Shown: positions 8,274-17,269 of the stretch, one piece after another
Numbering within the stretch: position 1 is the first letter of the stretch
Layout of the letters: every line of letters starts with the position of its first letter
Source: an uncultured Flavobacteriales bacterium
GTDB taxonomy: Bacteria; Bacteroidota; Bacteroidia; Flavobacteriales_D; Sanyastnellaceae
Length of the DNA: 47,321 bases
Assembly (NCBI GenBank): GCA_905478795.1
Contig: CAJQJX010000037.1
Location: forward strand, 1 to 47,321
Reading direction: 5' to 3'
Position numbers and translations under genes: made by a program
Notes under the pieces: model-generated
Told to the model about the DNA's origin: nothing
What the model saw: the letters and a program-made list of their open reading frames with translations, nothing else
Database searches by the model: none

Positions 8274-8966
8274 ATGAGTCTGAATAAGGTCACACCCCGT
8301 ATCATCATCGCTGACAGCCAACAGCTGATCGCATGTGGGTTGCATGCCACCTTGCGTTCGCATGGTCTTGACCAAGTAGTGGGCAATGCCCGCAGCGAAG
8401 AGGAGTTGTTCGAACTGGTCGACCACTTTTCACCAGAGTTGATCATCCTGGACTTTGTGGCCGATGGATTCTCAGTAGAGACCATTGTGAAGCTCAAAGC
8501 CAAAGGCCGCATTCGCATTTTGGCCTTAACCGACGCCCAGCGTGGTAGCACCTTGGTCAATGCCTTAAGGGCAGGAGTAGATGGTTACGTAAAAAAGGAC
8601 TGTGACCTGCAAGAGATCGTAGAAGCGGTCAAGGAAACCCACGCAGGGCGAAAGTTCTTCTGTGGACAGGTTCTGGAAACCATCCGCAAGGAGGGGATTG
8701 ACTTGGAATCTTTGAATGTGGTAGACCCCGATTGCATGGGGGTCAGCCTGAGCAAACGCGAGCTCGAAGTGATTCGTCTGATTGCTGAAGGGTTTACAAA
8801 CCCGCAGATTTCAGAAAAGCTCTTTGTGAGTCCCCATACGGTGACCACGCACCGGCGCAACATTCTTCAAAAATTGGGCGCCAACAACACGGCTGCTGTC
8901 GTCATGTATGCCGTGCAGTCAGGATTGGTCAGCCCAAATAAGTTTTTGTTTGGACAGAAGCATTGA
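8274..8966 (+). CDS. LuxR/NarL-family response regulator
   Basis: 230 residues: receiver domain (about 5-125) and C-terminal LuxR helix-turn-helix (about 160-222, LSKRELEVIRLIAEGFTNPQ followed by SPHTVTTHRRNI). The phospho-acceptor Asp is in LIILDF, the conserved Thr in LALTDA and the Lys in GYVKKD. The N-terminal acidic pair, normally DD, reads AD-S (IIADSQQ), so one Mg-binding residue is missing. No histidine kinase is adjacent. A TTG at 8262 adds four residues but overlaps the promoter box; I prefer the ATG at 8274. DNA-binding role is firm; the input signal is unknown. Confidence 0.88.
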   Translation: MSLNKVTPRIIIADSQQLIACGLHATLRSHGLDQVVGNARSEEELFELVDHFSPELIILDFVADGFSVETIVKLKAKGRIRILALTDAQRGSTLVNALRAGVDGYVKKDCDLQEIVEAVKETHAGRKFFCGQVLETIRKEGIDLESLNVVDPDCMGVSLSKRELEVIRLIAEGFTNPQISEKLFVSPHTVTTHRRNILQKLGANNTAAVVMYAVQSGLVSPNKFLFGQKH

Positions 8967-8998
8967 TTTTGAGCTGATTACGCAGCTTGTCTTCTCTG

Positions 8999-9006
8999 TA
9001 CTTTTG
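8999..9006 (+). promoter_or_regulatory. Candidate -7 promoter box for ilvE
   Basis: TACTTTTG, identical to the box before rpsA, lies 33 bases before the ilvE ATG at 9040. Confidence 0.42.
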
Positions 9007-9039
9007 CCATGTGTTAGGTGAGACCTTAATGATAGGCCC

Positions 9040-10104
9040 ATGTTGATGACGACTGATTTTATTTTTCATACCGTTCAGAATTCTCGAATTGACTCGGTCA
9101 ATTTGAGAGACCTCCCCTTTGGAAGTGTGTTTTCGGACCACCAGTTCCAAATGAACTTCAAGAATGGTGAATGGCAGCAGGGTGAGATCTCCCCGTACGG
9201 TGACATGTCACTGAGTCCGGCAGCCATGGCACTGCACTATGGTCAGGCCATTTTCGAGGGCATGAAGGCGTTTCGCCAGCCCGATGGTTCAGTGGCGCTT
9301 TTCCGCCCCATGGAAAACATTCGGCGCTTCAACAAAAGCGCGGAGCGCATGTGCATGGCACAGGTGGACGAAGGCGTGTTTTTGAATGCCCTGATTGAAC
9401 TGATCAGGTTGGACTCGCAATGGGTGCCTGATGGAGAGGGAAGCTCCCTCTATATCCGTCCATTCATGTTCGCTTCAGAGGAACATGTCGGTGTTCGCCC
9501 GAGTGCTGAATACCGTTTTATCATTTTTACCTGCCCTGTTGGACCGTATTACAAGGGCAACGTTCGGGTCAAAGTTGAAACATTCTTCACGCGCGCAGCG
9601 CCAGGAGGAACCGGTTATGCGAAAGCCGCCGGAAACTATGCAGCTTCGCTCAAGCCAACAGCCATGGCCCACCGTGAAGGCTATGACCAGATCTTGTGGA
9701 CAGATGCTGTGGAGCACAAATACATTGAGGAGAGCGGTACCATGAATGTGGTGTTCGTGTTGAATGGAAAGTTGGTGTCACCTTCTGTGGGAGACACTGT
9801 ATTGTCTGGTGTCACACGCGATTCTGTTTTGCGGCTTGCTGCCTATAAAGGCTATGAAATCGAGGAAAGGAAAGTGGCGGTAGCCGAACTAAAAGCAGGG
9901 GCTGAATCTGGTGCTTTGACAGAGGCTTTTGGTGTGGGTACAGCCGCTACGATGACCCCTATAGAGGCCATTGGATTTCCGGGAGGAGACGTGGAGTTGC
10001 CTCCGGTTGACTCTTGGAAGTTGATGCCTGATCTGTCAAAAACCTTGGATGATCTGCGTCGAGGAAAGGGAGAAGATCCATTCGGTTGGCGTGTGGTAAT
10101 TTGA
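9040..10104 (+). CDS. ilvE: Branched-chain amino acid aminotransferase
   Basis: 354 residues of fold-type IV PLP aminotransferase, in the longer form common in Bacteroidota. It interconverts Leu, Ile and Val with their 2-oxo acids using glutamate/2-oxoglutarate. The PLP lysine is in the segment GYAKAAGNYAASL; the GQAIFEGMKAFR stretch and YIEESGTMNVVFV are family hallmarks. An ATG two codons downstream (9046) is an equally possible start. The next gene begins 4 bases after its stop. Confidence 0.92.
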   Translation: MLMTTDFIFHTVQNSRIDSVNLRDLPFGSVFSDHQFQMNFKNGEWQQGEISPYGDMSLSPAAMALHYGQAIFEGMKAFRQPDGSVALFRPMENIRRFNKSAERMCMAQVDEGVFLNALIELIRLDSQWVPDGEGSSLYIRPFMFASEEHVGVRPSAEYRFIIFTCPVGPYYKGNVRVKVETFFTRAAPGGTGYAKAAGNYAASLKPTAMAHREGYDQILWTDAVEHKYIEESGTMNVVFVLNGKLVSPSVGDTVLSGVTRDSVLRLAAYKGYEIEERKVAVAELKAGAESGALTEAFGVGTAATMTPIEAIGFPGGDVELPPVDSWKLMPDLSKTLDDLRRGKGEDPFGWRVVI

Positions 10105-10108
10105 ACAC

Positions 10109-11626
10109 ATGAAGATTTACTCCGCTCTCAGGAGCTCATGCTTACTGGGAGGAAGCTTGTGTGCTTTGCTCAGCCTGCCTTGCGTTGGTTTGGGACAAGC
10201 CGGGGTTGACATTTTGGGAAGTCCGATTCCCGGCATCACGGCGATTGGGCACCATGCGATTGGGGTGAACATGTCATTGTTGGCGGTTGACCGCCCTTTT
10301 TCAGAACGTCAATGGCGCACAGATGCAGAAACTGACTCTCTGAGCCGTCGGGCCCGAAGGGCCATGCGCAAGGCCGATCGCCTTCGTTTCATGAGTGGAT
10401 TTGAGGGTGGGGTTGTGCTTCAAACGCCATTGCTCAATGGCACCAAGCTTGTCGATGCTTTTGGCTCTGAGACGTCCTATAACCTGGCTGATCGCAGGGC
10501 TTTGGCGCAGTCGTTGGCGAACAATACAACATCGGCTCAGGTGGATCTGAGGTGGGTAGGTTGGTCTCGGCACGGTTCCAAAGGAGGTTGGGCATGGTCT
10601 GTGGAAGACCGCTATTCTGCAACGGTGAAACCGACCTTGGCCTTGGCTGAGTTTGCGCTGCTGGGGCCTGCGGCCAGTATCTACGATGCCACTTTGCTGT
10701 CAGATGGGAGCGTGGTCCCGGTAGACTCTTTGACGAACGAGCAGTTCGAGATGGCCGAACAGGGGATCAGTAACGGCCCGTTGCCATTGGTCAACACCTT
10801 GTTGGATGGCGGCTCTTTTGCTGTCCAGCATGTCCGCTCGTATGGTGCTGGTTTTGGTCTCAGGTTGATTCAGAGCCGCGCACTCACGTTGTCATTTGGC
10901 TTAGGGGCGAAGTATTACCGCGGAACGGGATATTATGAGGTGGATGTGGAGAATCAGACGGCTTTTGCGGCGTTTAACCGTGGCTTTGGCACTGAACTGG
11001 TCGCCGAAGGAGCCACGCTGGGCAGTGCGCTCCGACCTTCTGGTTTTGGCGTGGCATTAGATTTAGCGGTCCGTGCAGAAATCGCGGGTTTATGGTTCGC
11101 GTCACTGGCCATTAACGAGCTGGGAAGCATGGACTGGCAAGGGGAATCCTATAGTTTGCAAAACCCTGTGGGTGATTGGAACAGTTGGAATGAGACCCAA
11201 GGGGGCGTTTTGGACCTTTTGAATCAAGGACTTTCGCCTACAGCGCTTTTTCTGGAAGCGACTCCAGAGCGCCGGGTGGTAGCACTGCCGACCCGGGCTC
11301 GGCTCAATGGTGGTTTGCGGTTGGGCAACCGCGCAAAGGTTGGGGTAGAATTTGCTGCCCCGTTGAATCAAGCATTGCTGCGTCAGCCGACTGAAATCGG
11401 CATAGGTGGCCAAACCCGTTTGGCCGGTTTTGAAATCATGGGGGGCTGGAGGTGGCAGCAAGACAATGGCATTCGCACGCCTTTGGCGCTGATCTGGGCC
11501 CCCAAAGGAAGACCCGGCCAATTGGGCTTGGCTACTGGAGATATCCTTGGGTTTTTGGAGCCGGAACGTCGATGGAGTTGGGGGTGGAGCTACACCAGAA
11601 CTTTAAGTGCGGCACGCGGTTTGTAA
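10109..11626 (+). CDS. DUF5723-type outer membrane beta-barrel protein
   Basis: 505 residues. A signal peptide covers about residues 1-30 (LCALLSLPCVGLGQ). The remainder is beta-rich with alternating hydrophobic residues and patches of Gly and aromatic residues, as in porin-like barrels. The segment LAINELGSMDWQGESYSL resembles the INxIGSMxW stretch of the Bacteroidota family DUF5723, whose function is not known. It follows ilvE by 4 bases, but I see no functional link. Secretion and barrel character are likely; the family call is moderate. Confidence 0.68.
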   Translation: MKIYSALRSSCLLGGSLCALLSLPCVGLGQAGVDILGSPIPGITAIGHHAIGVNMSLLAVDRPFSERQWRTDAETDSLSRRARRAMRKADRLRFMSGFEGGVVLQTPLLNGTKLVDAFGSETSYNLADRRALAQSLANNTTSAQVDLRWVGWSRHGSKGGWAWSVEDRYSATVKPTLALAEFALLGPAASIYDATLLSDGSVVPVDSLTNEQFEMAEQGISNGPLPLVNTLLDGGSFAVQHVRSYGAGFGLRLIQSRALTLSFGLGAKYYRGTGYYEVDVENQTAFAAFNRGFGTELVAEGATLGSALRPSGFGVALDLAVRAEIAGLWFASLAINELGSMDWQGESYSLQNPVGDWNSWNETQGGVLDLLNQGLSPTALFLEATPERRVVALPTRARLNGGLRLGNRAKVGVEFAAPLNQALLRQPTEIGIGGQTRLAGFEIMGGWRWQQDNGIRTPLALIWAPKGRPGQLGLATGDILGFLEPERRWSWGWSYTRTLSAARGL

Positions 11627-11656
11627 TGAGAGGGCAGAGTCCCATTCTCAGCATTC

Positions 11657-12340
11657 ATGAACTACACGAACTCTTTTCGGAACCTATTGGCCACCACAGC
11701 TGTTCTACTCAGCGCGCAAGCCATATCCAGCAGCTGTTCAAACTCAACCCTTACGCCAGAAGGAATGGACCCCTTTTCTACACAACTTGACACCGTACCT
11801 GCAGGTAAAGCTTATGCCGTTTTAGCAGGCGGATGTTTTTGGTGCACAGAAGCCATCTATGTTGAAATGAAAGGCGTTGACCACGTGGAAAGTGGTTACA
11901 CTGGAGGTCAAATCAAAAACCCGGCATACCGCGAAGTCTGCTCCGGAAGAACGGGCCACGCCGAGGGCGTAAGGATCACTTTTGACCCCTCTGTTGTGAG
12001 CTATCAAGAATTGTTGGAAGTCTTTTGGAGGACCCATGATCCTACGACCCTGAACCGCCAAGGGGCGGATGTTGGCACTCAATACAGGTCTGCCATTTTC
12101 CCTCAAAATGAGGAGCAGGAGAGGGTGGCAAGGGCTTCTTTGGCTGCGGCTGAAGAAGCGGAGTTATGGGATGCTCCGATTGTCACGAGCATTGAGCCAG
12201 CAGCCCCCTTTTATGTGGCAGAAGAGTACCACCAGGAATACTATGCCCGCAACCCAGAACAAGGCTATTGCGTCGCAGTGGTGGGGCCTAAGGTGAAGAA
12301 ATTCAAGGCGCTTTTCGCGGACAAATTGAAGACTGAGTAG
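11657..12340 (+). CDS. msrA: Peptide-methionine (S)-S-oxide reductase MsrA, envelope-directed
   Basis: 227 residues. The catalytic motif GCFWCTEA is at about residue 55, followed by family segments [37 protein letters not shown] and the C-terminal [10 protein letters not shown]. It repairs methionine-S-sulfoxide in proteins. The first 35 residues are hydrophobic and Ser-rich with a cysteine at ISSSCSN, which suggests a lipoprotein or exported form rather than the usual cytoplasmic one. The lipobox is not canonical at position -3. No MsrB is adjacent. Confidence 0.92.
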   Translation: MNYTNSFRNLLATTAVLLSAQAISSSCSNSTLTPEGMDPFSTQLDTVPAGKAYAVLAGGCFWCTEAIYVEMKGVDHVESGYTGGQIKNPAYREVCSGRTGHAEGVRITFDPSVVSYQELLEVFWRTHDPTTLNRQGADVGTQYRSAIFPQNEEQERVARASLAAAEEAELWDAPIVTSIEPAAPFYVAEEYHQEYYARNPEQGYCVAVVGPKVKKFKALFADKLKTE

Positions 12341-12539
12341 TCCGCATTGGGCGTTGGGCAATGGAAGAGTGGCTTGACCTTAGCATGTCCAGATCACCAC
12401 TTTCGCCGCTACATTGTGTTAGGAAGCAAATGATGAGAATAGATTTAATCGACGGTTGATGGTGTCCAATGCACTTTCCTCGTGGGCATTTCTGATGCTG
12501 TGTCTTTTCTCGCCAGACTCTGAATACCATTTTGACTCC

Positions 12540-13268
12540 ATGAATGCTGGTCTAGAATCCCCTGTTCAATTTGTAGTGCACCATGCCAAGGACCGTGGAC
12601 ATGCCGATCATGGCTGGTTGAATACGCACCACAGTTTCAGCTTTGCGGGCTGGCACGACCCGGCCAAGATGCATTTTGGCGCAATGCGCGTTCTCAATGA
12701 TGACGTGGTGTCTGGAGGTGGCGGATTTGGAATGCATCCTCACGACAACATGGAAATCGTCTCCATTCCTACTCAGGGAGCTTTGGAGCACAAAGACAGC
12801 ATGGGCAATTCTTCTGTGATTCGAACAGGAGATGTGCAAATCATGTCTGCAGGTACTGGGGTTCGACACAGTGAATTCAACCACAGCGCCTCAGAGGAGG
12901 TCGCTTTTTTTCAGATTTGGATCTACCCGAGTGAGCAAGGGCTTGAGCCGCGTTATGATCAAGAGCCTTATGAACCGAATTCCAATGGTCTGACCTGTAT
13001 TGTCTCGCCCGATGGTGCCGAAGGTGTGCGGATTCACCAGCGGAGTTGGTTGTACACGGGCCAATTGGAAGCCGGCGAAAAGCTCAGTCAACCTTTACAT
13101 GGGGCGGGTCAAGGATTGTATGTAATGGTGCTTGATGGTGCTGTGACCATAGAGGGTCAGCTGCTTGAGCGCCGCGATGCCATGGGCATTTGGGATGCCG
13201 AATCTGTTGAACTTGACGCCAACTCGTCCTGCTCCTTATTGCTGATTGAGGTACCGATGCAGTGGTGA
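12540..13268 (+). CDS. Pirin family protein
   Basis: 242 residues from the ATG at 12540, the usual pirin length. Two cupin-like domains are expected; the first carries the metal-site pattern in GMHPHDNMEIVSIP plus GVRHSEFNH, following RGHADHGWLNTHHSFSFA. Pirins are iron-binding proteins, some with quercetin dioxygenase activity; the substrate here cannot be told. The frame stays open upstream to a TTG at 12456, but those 28 residues have no counterpart in the family, so I treat them as untranslated. It stands alone, with about 200 bases of plain spacer before it. Confidence 0.88.
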   Translation: MNAGLESPVQFVVHHAKDRGHADHGWLNTHHSFSFAGWHDPAKMHFGAMRVLNDDVVSGGGGFGMHPHDNMEIVSIPTQGALEHKDSMGNSSVIRTGDVQIMSAGTGVRHSEFNHSASEEVAFFQIWIYPSEQGLEPRYDQEPYEPNSNGLTCIVSPDGAEGVRIHQRSWLYTGQLEAGEKLSQPLHGAGQGLYVMVLDGAVTIEGQLLERRDAMGIWDAESVELDANSSCSLLLIEVPMQW

Positions 13269-13355
13269 TGGTACGTTGGCAATTCATGTTGAACTTGATT
13301 TGAGATGCAGCATTGAGCCGACCACACCCTGTATTTTGTAGCGTTATCTTCTTCT

Positions 13356-13946
13356 ATGCGAAAGATCTTTAACCTATTGGGACATAGGTCCTTGGGGCTT
13401 GAAGCTCTGGCCAAGCGTGAACGCAAAGGCCAGCGGTTGGAAGGGAGTACCCGTATAGGAATTCTGGTGCCAGCGGTGAATTCAGCACAACGTCATCAGC
13501 TCAAAGGGTTGGTAGCGGGACTTCAGGAAATGGGAGGAGAAGCGTCTTGGTCCATTTTGGCCTACACGGGGACAACCCGAAAGGCCCACGCTAAATCGCG
13601 GGCGCAGCGGATGAAGAAATTGGGAGAGGGGCATGATGTGGCCCCTGATTTCCCGCAATTGGCGCAGCTTACCTGTCTTTGGCAGGATGAATGCAATTGG
13701 CTGGGCTTGCCCCAAGTCATGCCCAAGGGTTTGAACGAAGCAGATGTCGTGTTGACCTTGGATAAGGGAATGTCCAATTTGCCCATTAAGGCGTTGATAC
13801 GAAGGTCTCAGGCCCCATTTAAAGTCGGTCCTATGCGGCCAGATGATGGTACCTTGGACTTTATGTTGACGTGGCCAGATGGAGGGGACATGCTATCCTT
13901 TGTCCAACTCGCGTTTCATTACCTGAAAACACTCGACTTGAAATGA
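13356..13946 (+). CDS. DUF6913 family protein
   Basis: 196 residues, basic, no signal peptide or membrane segment. Segments RIGILVPAVNSAQRHQLKGL and ADVVLTLDKGMSNLPIKALI, together with MLSFVQLAFHYLKTL at the end, fit DUF6913, a Bacteroidota family of unknown function often found directly before dapA. Its stop overlaps the dapA ATG (ATGA), so the two are translationally coupled. That suggests a shared expression unit, not a known shared function. Confidence 0.7.
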   Translation: MRKIFNLLGHRSLGLEALAKRERKGQRLEGSTRIGILVPAVNSAQRHQLKGLVAGLQEMGGEASWSILAYTGTTRKAHAKSRAQRMKKLGEGHDVAPDFPQLAQLTCLWQDECNWLGLPQVMPKGLNEADVVLTLDKGMSNLPIKALIRRSQAPFKVGPMRPDDGTLDFMLTWPDGGDMLSFVQLAFHYLKTLDLK

Positions 13947-14851
13947 GCAAGCGATTCCAAGGATTGGGCGTAGCCCTGATCACCCCATTTACGCCTGAGG
14001 GCGACATTGATTTCCCAGGACTGGAGAGGATGGTGCACCATGTTGCGTCCAGCAAGGCCCATTATTTGGTGGCTTTGGGAAGCACAGGAGAGGCCATGCT
14101 GATGTCGGGTGATGAGCACAGACGGGTTTTGGATTTCATCATGGAGGTCAATGCTGGTCGGCTGCCCATTGTGGCAGGTTTTGATGGTCAGGGAGGAACA
14201 TTGGCTGCTGTTGAGCGCATTGCCACGATGGATCCCAAAGGGTTGTCGGCCTTACTGGTAAGTCCACCATCCTACATCAAGCCTGGACAAGAGGGCATGA
14301 AGTCCCATTTCAAAGCGCTGGCAGAAGCAGCTCCCTTGCCCATCATCATGTACAATGTTCCATCAAGGGCAGGGGTGACCATGTCGCCCCAAACCATTGT
14401 AGAACTGTCACTGGAGTGTCCTGCCCTGATTGGACTGAAGCAAGCCAGCGACGATTTTGTGGCTTTCCGGGAGATTCGTCAAGGCGTGCCAGAGTCTTTT
14501 GTGGTGTTGTCTGGTGACGACGAAAACGCTGTGCCCATGATGGCGATGGGGGGAGATGGGTTGGTGAGTGTGATCGGGAATGCCTATCCGGATGCTTGGG
14601 CCTCCGCCATGGATTTGGCCCTTTTTGGTTCCGTGAAAGAAGCGGAGCAGGCACTGTCGTGCTTCCAGCCGCTTTTGAGCTGCATTTTTTCGGAAGGAAA
14701 TCCCACAGGCATTAAGGCCTTGTGCAGTTTGCTTGGGATGTGCGGACCGCACGCCAGATTGCCATTGATGCCAGCGTCGCAGCTGCTTCAAGACCAACTT
14801 TACGCTGCGGTAGCTGATTTGGATGCTGTGCGCGCCCTGGCCCGAGATTAA
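13943..14851 (+). CDS. dapA: 4-hydroxy-tetrahydrodipicolinate synthase
   Basis: 302 residues. It condenses pyruvate with aspartate semialdehyde in the diaminopimelate/lysine pathway. The TIM-barrel active site is complete: Schiff-base Lys166 in LIGLKQASDD, Tyr137 in IIMYNVPSRAG, and the substrate loop GSTGE at 46-50 (Ser in place of the first Thr of the common GTTGE). The frame is open upstream to 13871, but the ATG at 13943 overlapping the previous stop gives the normal N-terminus MSKRFQGLGVALITPF. The gene meets the oppositely oriented transketolase gene 22 bases further on. Confidence 0.94.
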   Translation: MSKRFQGLGVALITPFTPEGDIDFPGLERMVHHVASSKAHYLVALGSTGEAMLMSGDEHRRVLDFIMEVNAGRLPIVAGFDGQGGTLAAVERIATMDPKGLSALLVSPPSYIKPGQEGMKSHFKALAEAAPLPIIMYNVPSRAGVTMSPQTIVELSLECPALIGLKQASDDFVAFREIRQGVPESFVVLSGDDENAVPMMAMGGDGLVSVIGNAYPDAWASAMDLALFGSVKEAEQALSCFQPLLSCIFSEGNPTGIKALCSLLGMCGPHARLPLMPASQLLQDQLYAAVADLDAVRALARD

Positions 14852-14873
14852 AGTCTGATAGAGATGGATGGCC

Positions 14874-15866
14874 TTAGGCCATCATCCCTTGTTTCACAGC
14901 GATGGCTTCCTTGCAAGCGCTCACAATGGCGCTGGGGCCGAGGCCATACTTTTCCAATAGCTGAGCCGGTGTTCCGCTTTCTCCGAACTGGTCTTCGACG
15001 GCAACGAAGCGCTGTGGGGTCGGATGGTGCTGTGCCAAGCAGGCTGCGATGCTTTCGCCGAGACCGCCGTTGCGTTGGTGCTCTTCCGCGGAAACCACGC
15101 ATTGGGTGCGCCCAACGCTCTCCAACAGGGCGGCTTCGTCCAAGGGCTTAATGGTGTGCATATCCAATACATCCACTGAGATTCCTTCTGCTGCAAGCTG
15201 CCTTGCTGCCAATATGCTGTTCCAAACGATGTGACCATTGGTGACAATCGTGACGTCTGAACCCGTCATGACACGGCGGGCCTTTCCGATGACAAAGGGA
15301 GTGTCGGCATCTGTGATCATCGGCACTTTGGGGCGTCCAAAACGGAAGTATACAGGCCCATGGTGTGCAGCAATGGCATGTGTTGCGTTCCTGGTTTGCT
15401 CGTAGTCACAGGTATGGATGACCGTCATGTTGGGCAACATTTTCATCATGCCTACATCCTCCAGAATCTGGTGAGTGGCACCGTCTTCCCCCAAGGTGAG
15501 TCCGCAGTGCGAGGCACAAATCTTCACGTTCTTTTCGCTGTAGGCGACGCTTTGTCGGATTTGATCATAGACACGCCCTGTAGAGAAGTTGGCAAAGGTC
15601 CCGGTAAAAGGGATCATGCCGCCAATGGTCAGGCCAGCCGCTACGCCAATCATGTTGGCTTCTGCAATTCCGGCTTGCTTGAACCTGTGGGGGAATGCGT
15701 CCTGAAAGGCGTTCATTTTCAATGAGCCTGTGAGGTCTGCACACAAAGCCACGACATTGTCATGGGCTTGGCCTACTTCGAGCAGTCCTTGTCCAAATCC
15801 GCTGCGGGTGTCCTTACGGGTCAATCCGTCGAGTGTGGCCTCGTCGGCCGAAATGAAGTCGATCAT
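14874..15866 (-). CDS. Transketolase, C-terminal half (pyrimidine-binding and C domains)
   Basis: 330 residues. It carries the second half of a split transketolase: pyrimidine (Pyr) domain with GIAEANMIGVAAGLTIGG, where the Glu activates thiamine diphosphate, and a C-terminal Rossmann-like domain (TIVTNGHIVWNSILAARQL, then VVSAEEHQRNGGLGESI). With the N-terminal subunit at 17269-18117 it should form the active enzyme of the non-oxidative pentose phosphate pathway. It begins 2 bases after the VWA gene stop, so all three genes look like one operon. Split enzymes of this kind are common in Bacteroidota, but the halves are usually neighbours. Confidence 0.92.
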   Translation of the reverse strand: MIDFISADEATLDGLTRKDTRSGFGQGLLEVGQAHDNVVALCADLTGSLKMNAFQDAFPHRFKQAGIAEANMIGVAAGLTIGGMIPFTGTFANFSTGRVYDQIRQSVAYSEKNVKICASHCGLTLGEDGATHQILEDVGMMKMLPNMTVIHTCDYEQTRNATHAIAAHHGPVYFRFGRPKVPMITDADTPFVIGKARRVMTGSDVTIVTNGHIVWNSILAARQLAAEGISVDVLDMHTIKPLDEAALLESVGRTQCVVSAEEHQRNGGLGESIAACLAQHHPTPQRFVAVEDQFGESGTPAQLLEKYGLGPSAIVSACKEAIAVKQGMMA

Positions 15867-15868
15867 GG

Positions 15869-17269
15869 TTAAAAGTCGATGTGGTGTGTGCCTGCGGCGC
15901 GAATATCCAAAGCCCGGGTTACGCTGAGGTCCGTTTTTGAAGCATGTTTTGCACGGAACATCACCACGTATTTGCCGGGTTGCAACGTGTAGCGTCCAGA
16001 TGGGTCCTGTCCAGAGAAAGGCACCACCATTTTACGGGTTCCTTCCCCTACATAGAGGATGCCTCCATATCCAGCGGTGCCGGTGTTGAGTGTGAGCAAT
16101 CCTGGTTCGGGGATCGACACAGGAACAATGCGCCCGTCACCTATGGTCACGTCTTCCACCCGCACTACGGGTGTGGTGGCAAATTCGAGGTCATAGGTGC
16201 CTGCGAGGTATCGTTCTCGCGTGCCCACGCGTTGCGTGTGAATGTGTTGGCAGCTGTCCTTTGGGGTGACCCTAACGGGAACGTCCAAGAGTGCACTGTG
16301 TGGGCGGGTCTCCGTTAAATCGATGAATCCAGTGGGCGCAGATACGGCAATGTGATTGTGGGTCTTCGCCTTGAGTTGGATGCCCTTAAGGGTCACTGGG
16401 GGCAAGGTGTGCACCGTTAAATCGTAGGTGGGTACAGGGTTGAGTGCGAGCGTATCGGGTTTTCCCGCTTTATTCATGGTGTGCACCGCTTCAAGGACCG
16501 GATGACCAGAGGGGCGTTCCAGCAGATCAATGGCGAAATTGGTCACGACGGGCTCTCCTTTTCCATTCAGCAGATCGATTTGAGCCGTTGTGCTGTGGAT
16601 GGCTTGGTCGATCACGATTTCGAGCACCTCTTCAAAAACCTCAGGTCGGGATGCATCGAAGTAGCGACCCACGCATTGGAAGGTGTCGCGGTATTTTTCG
16701 TCGAGTCCAATGCCGATGATAAAAGGCTTGATGGTCACGCCTTGTGCTTGCAGTGCCCTGGATACTGAGCAGGGATCTTCATCACACGCTTCGATGCCGT
16801 CGGTAATGAGGAGGATCACATTGCGGCCAGGACCTTCTCGCATCGCAAAGTCATCGGCCGCCCGAAGCAAGGAACGCGCAATAGGTGTTGTGCCTTGGGC
16901 GCGCAGCTTCTTGAGCTCTTGCTGAATGATCAAGTTGCGGCCGGGACCGAGGGGGACAATCAACTCGGTGTCATCGCAATCTTGCTGTCCAGGGACGTGT
17001 TTTGTGCCGTGGCCGTAGACGCGCAAGCCCAATTCGAGGCCTTCTTGGCCATAGAGGCTGTCCAACGAAGCCGAGAGCAATTCTCTGGCGACGTCCCATT
17101 TGCGTCGCTGCCCCCAGAACGCATTCATGGAATTGGAGGCGTCGAAAACAAAGAGAATTCGAGTGGTTTCAGGGTTCTCGGCCACCTTGTTCTGGCCCCT
17201 GACTTCAGTAGACAGGAGGAACAGAATGGCGGCCAGTGCGGCGCACCAGCTCAGTGCGCGGGGCTTCAT
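15869..17269 (-). CDS. Secreted VWA-domain protein between transketolase halves
   Basis: 466 residues from the ATG at 17269. A signal peptide ends near residue 26 (LLSTEVRGQ). A von Willebrand A domain spans about 35-235 with a complete metal site: DASNSM, the Thr in GTTPIARS, and ITDGIE. VWA domains bind proteins through a metal ion. The remaining 230 residues are beta-rich with no motif I recognise. The start overlaps the stop of the upstream transketolase gene by one base (TGATG) and the stop lies 2 bases before the downstream one, so it is expressed with them. The frame runs further upstream to 17347, inside the transketolase gene, but the signal peptide fixes the start. Function unknown. 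Confidence 0.85.
   Translation of the reverse strand: MKPRALSWCAALAAILFLLSTEVRGQNKVAENPETTRILFVFDASNSMNAFWGQRRKWDVARELLSASLDSLYGQEGLELGLRVYGHGTKHVPGQQDCDDTELIVPLGPGRNLIIQQELKKLRAQGTTPIARSLLRAADDFAMREGPGRNVILLITDGIEACDEDPCSVSRALQAQGVTIKPFIIGIGLDEKYRDTFQCVGRYFDASRPEVFEEVLEIVIDQAIHSTTAQIDLLNGKGEPVVTNFAIDLLERPSGHPVLEAVHTMNKAGKPDTLALNPVPTYDLTVHTLPPVTLKGIQLKAKTHNHIAVSAPTGFIDLTETRPHSALLDVPVRVTPKDSCQHIHTQRVGTRERYLAGTYDLEFATTPVVRVEDVTIGDGRIVPVSIPEPGLLTLNTGTAGYGGILYVGEGTRKMVVPFSGQDPSGRYTLQPGKYVVMFRAKHASKTDLSVTRALDIRAAGTHHIDF

Noticed and set aside
12456-12539. N-terminal extension of the pirin frame with a hydrophobic stretch (possible signal peptide)
   Set aside because: Begins with TTG, has no counterpart in the family, and the ATG at 12540 gives the normal pirin N-terminus.
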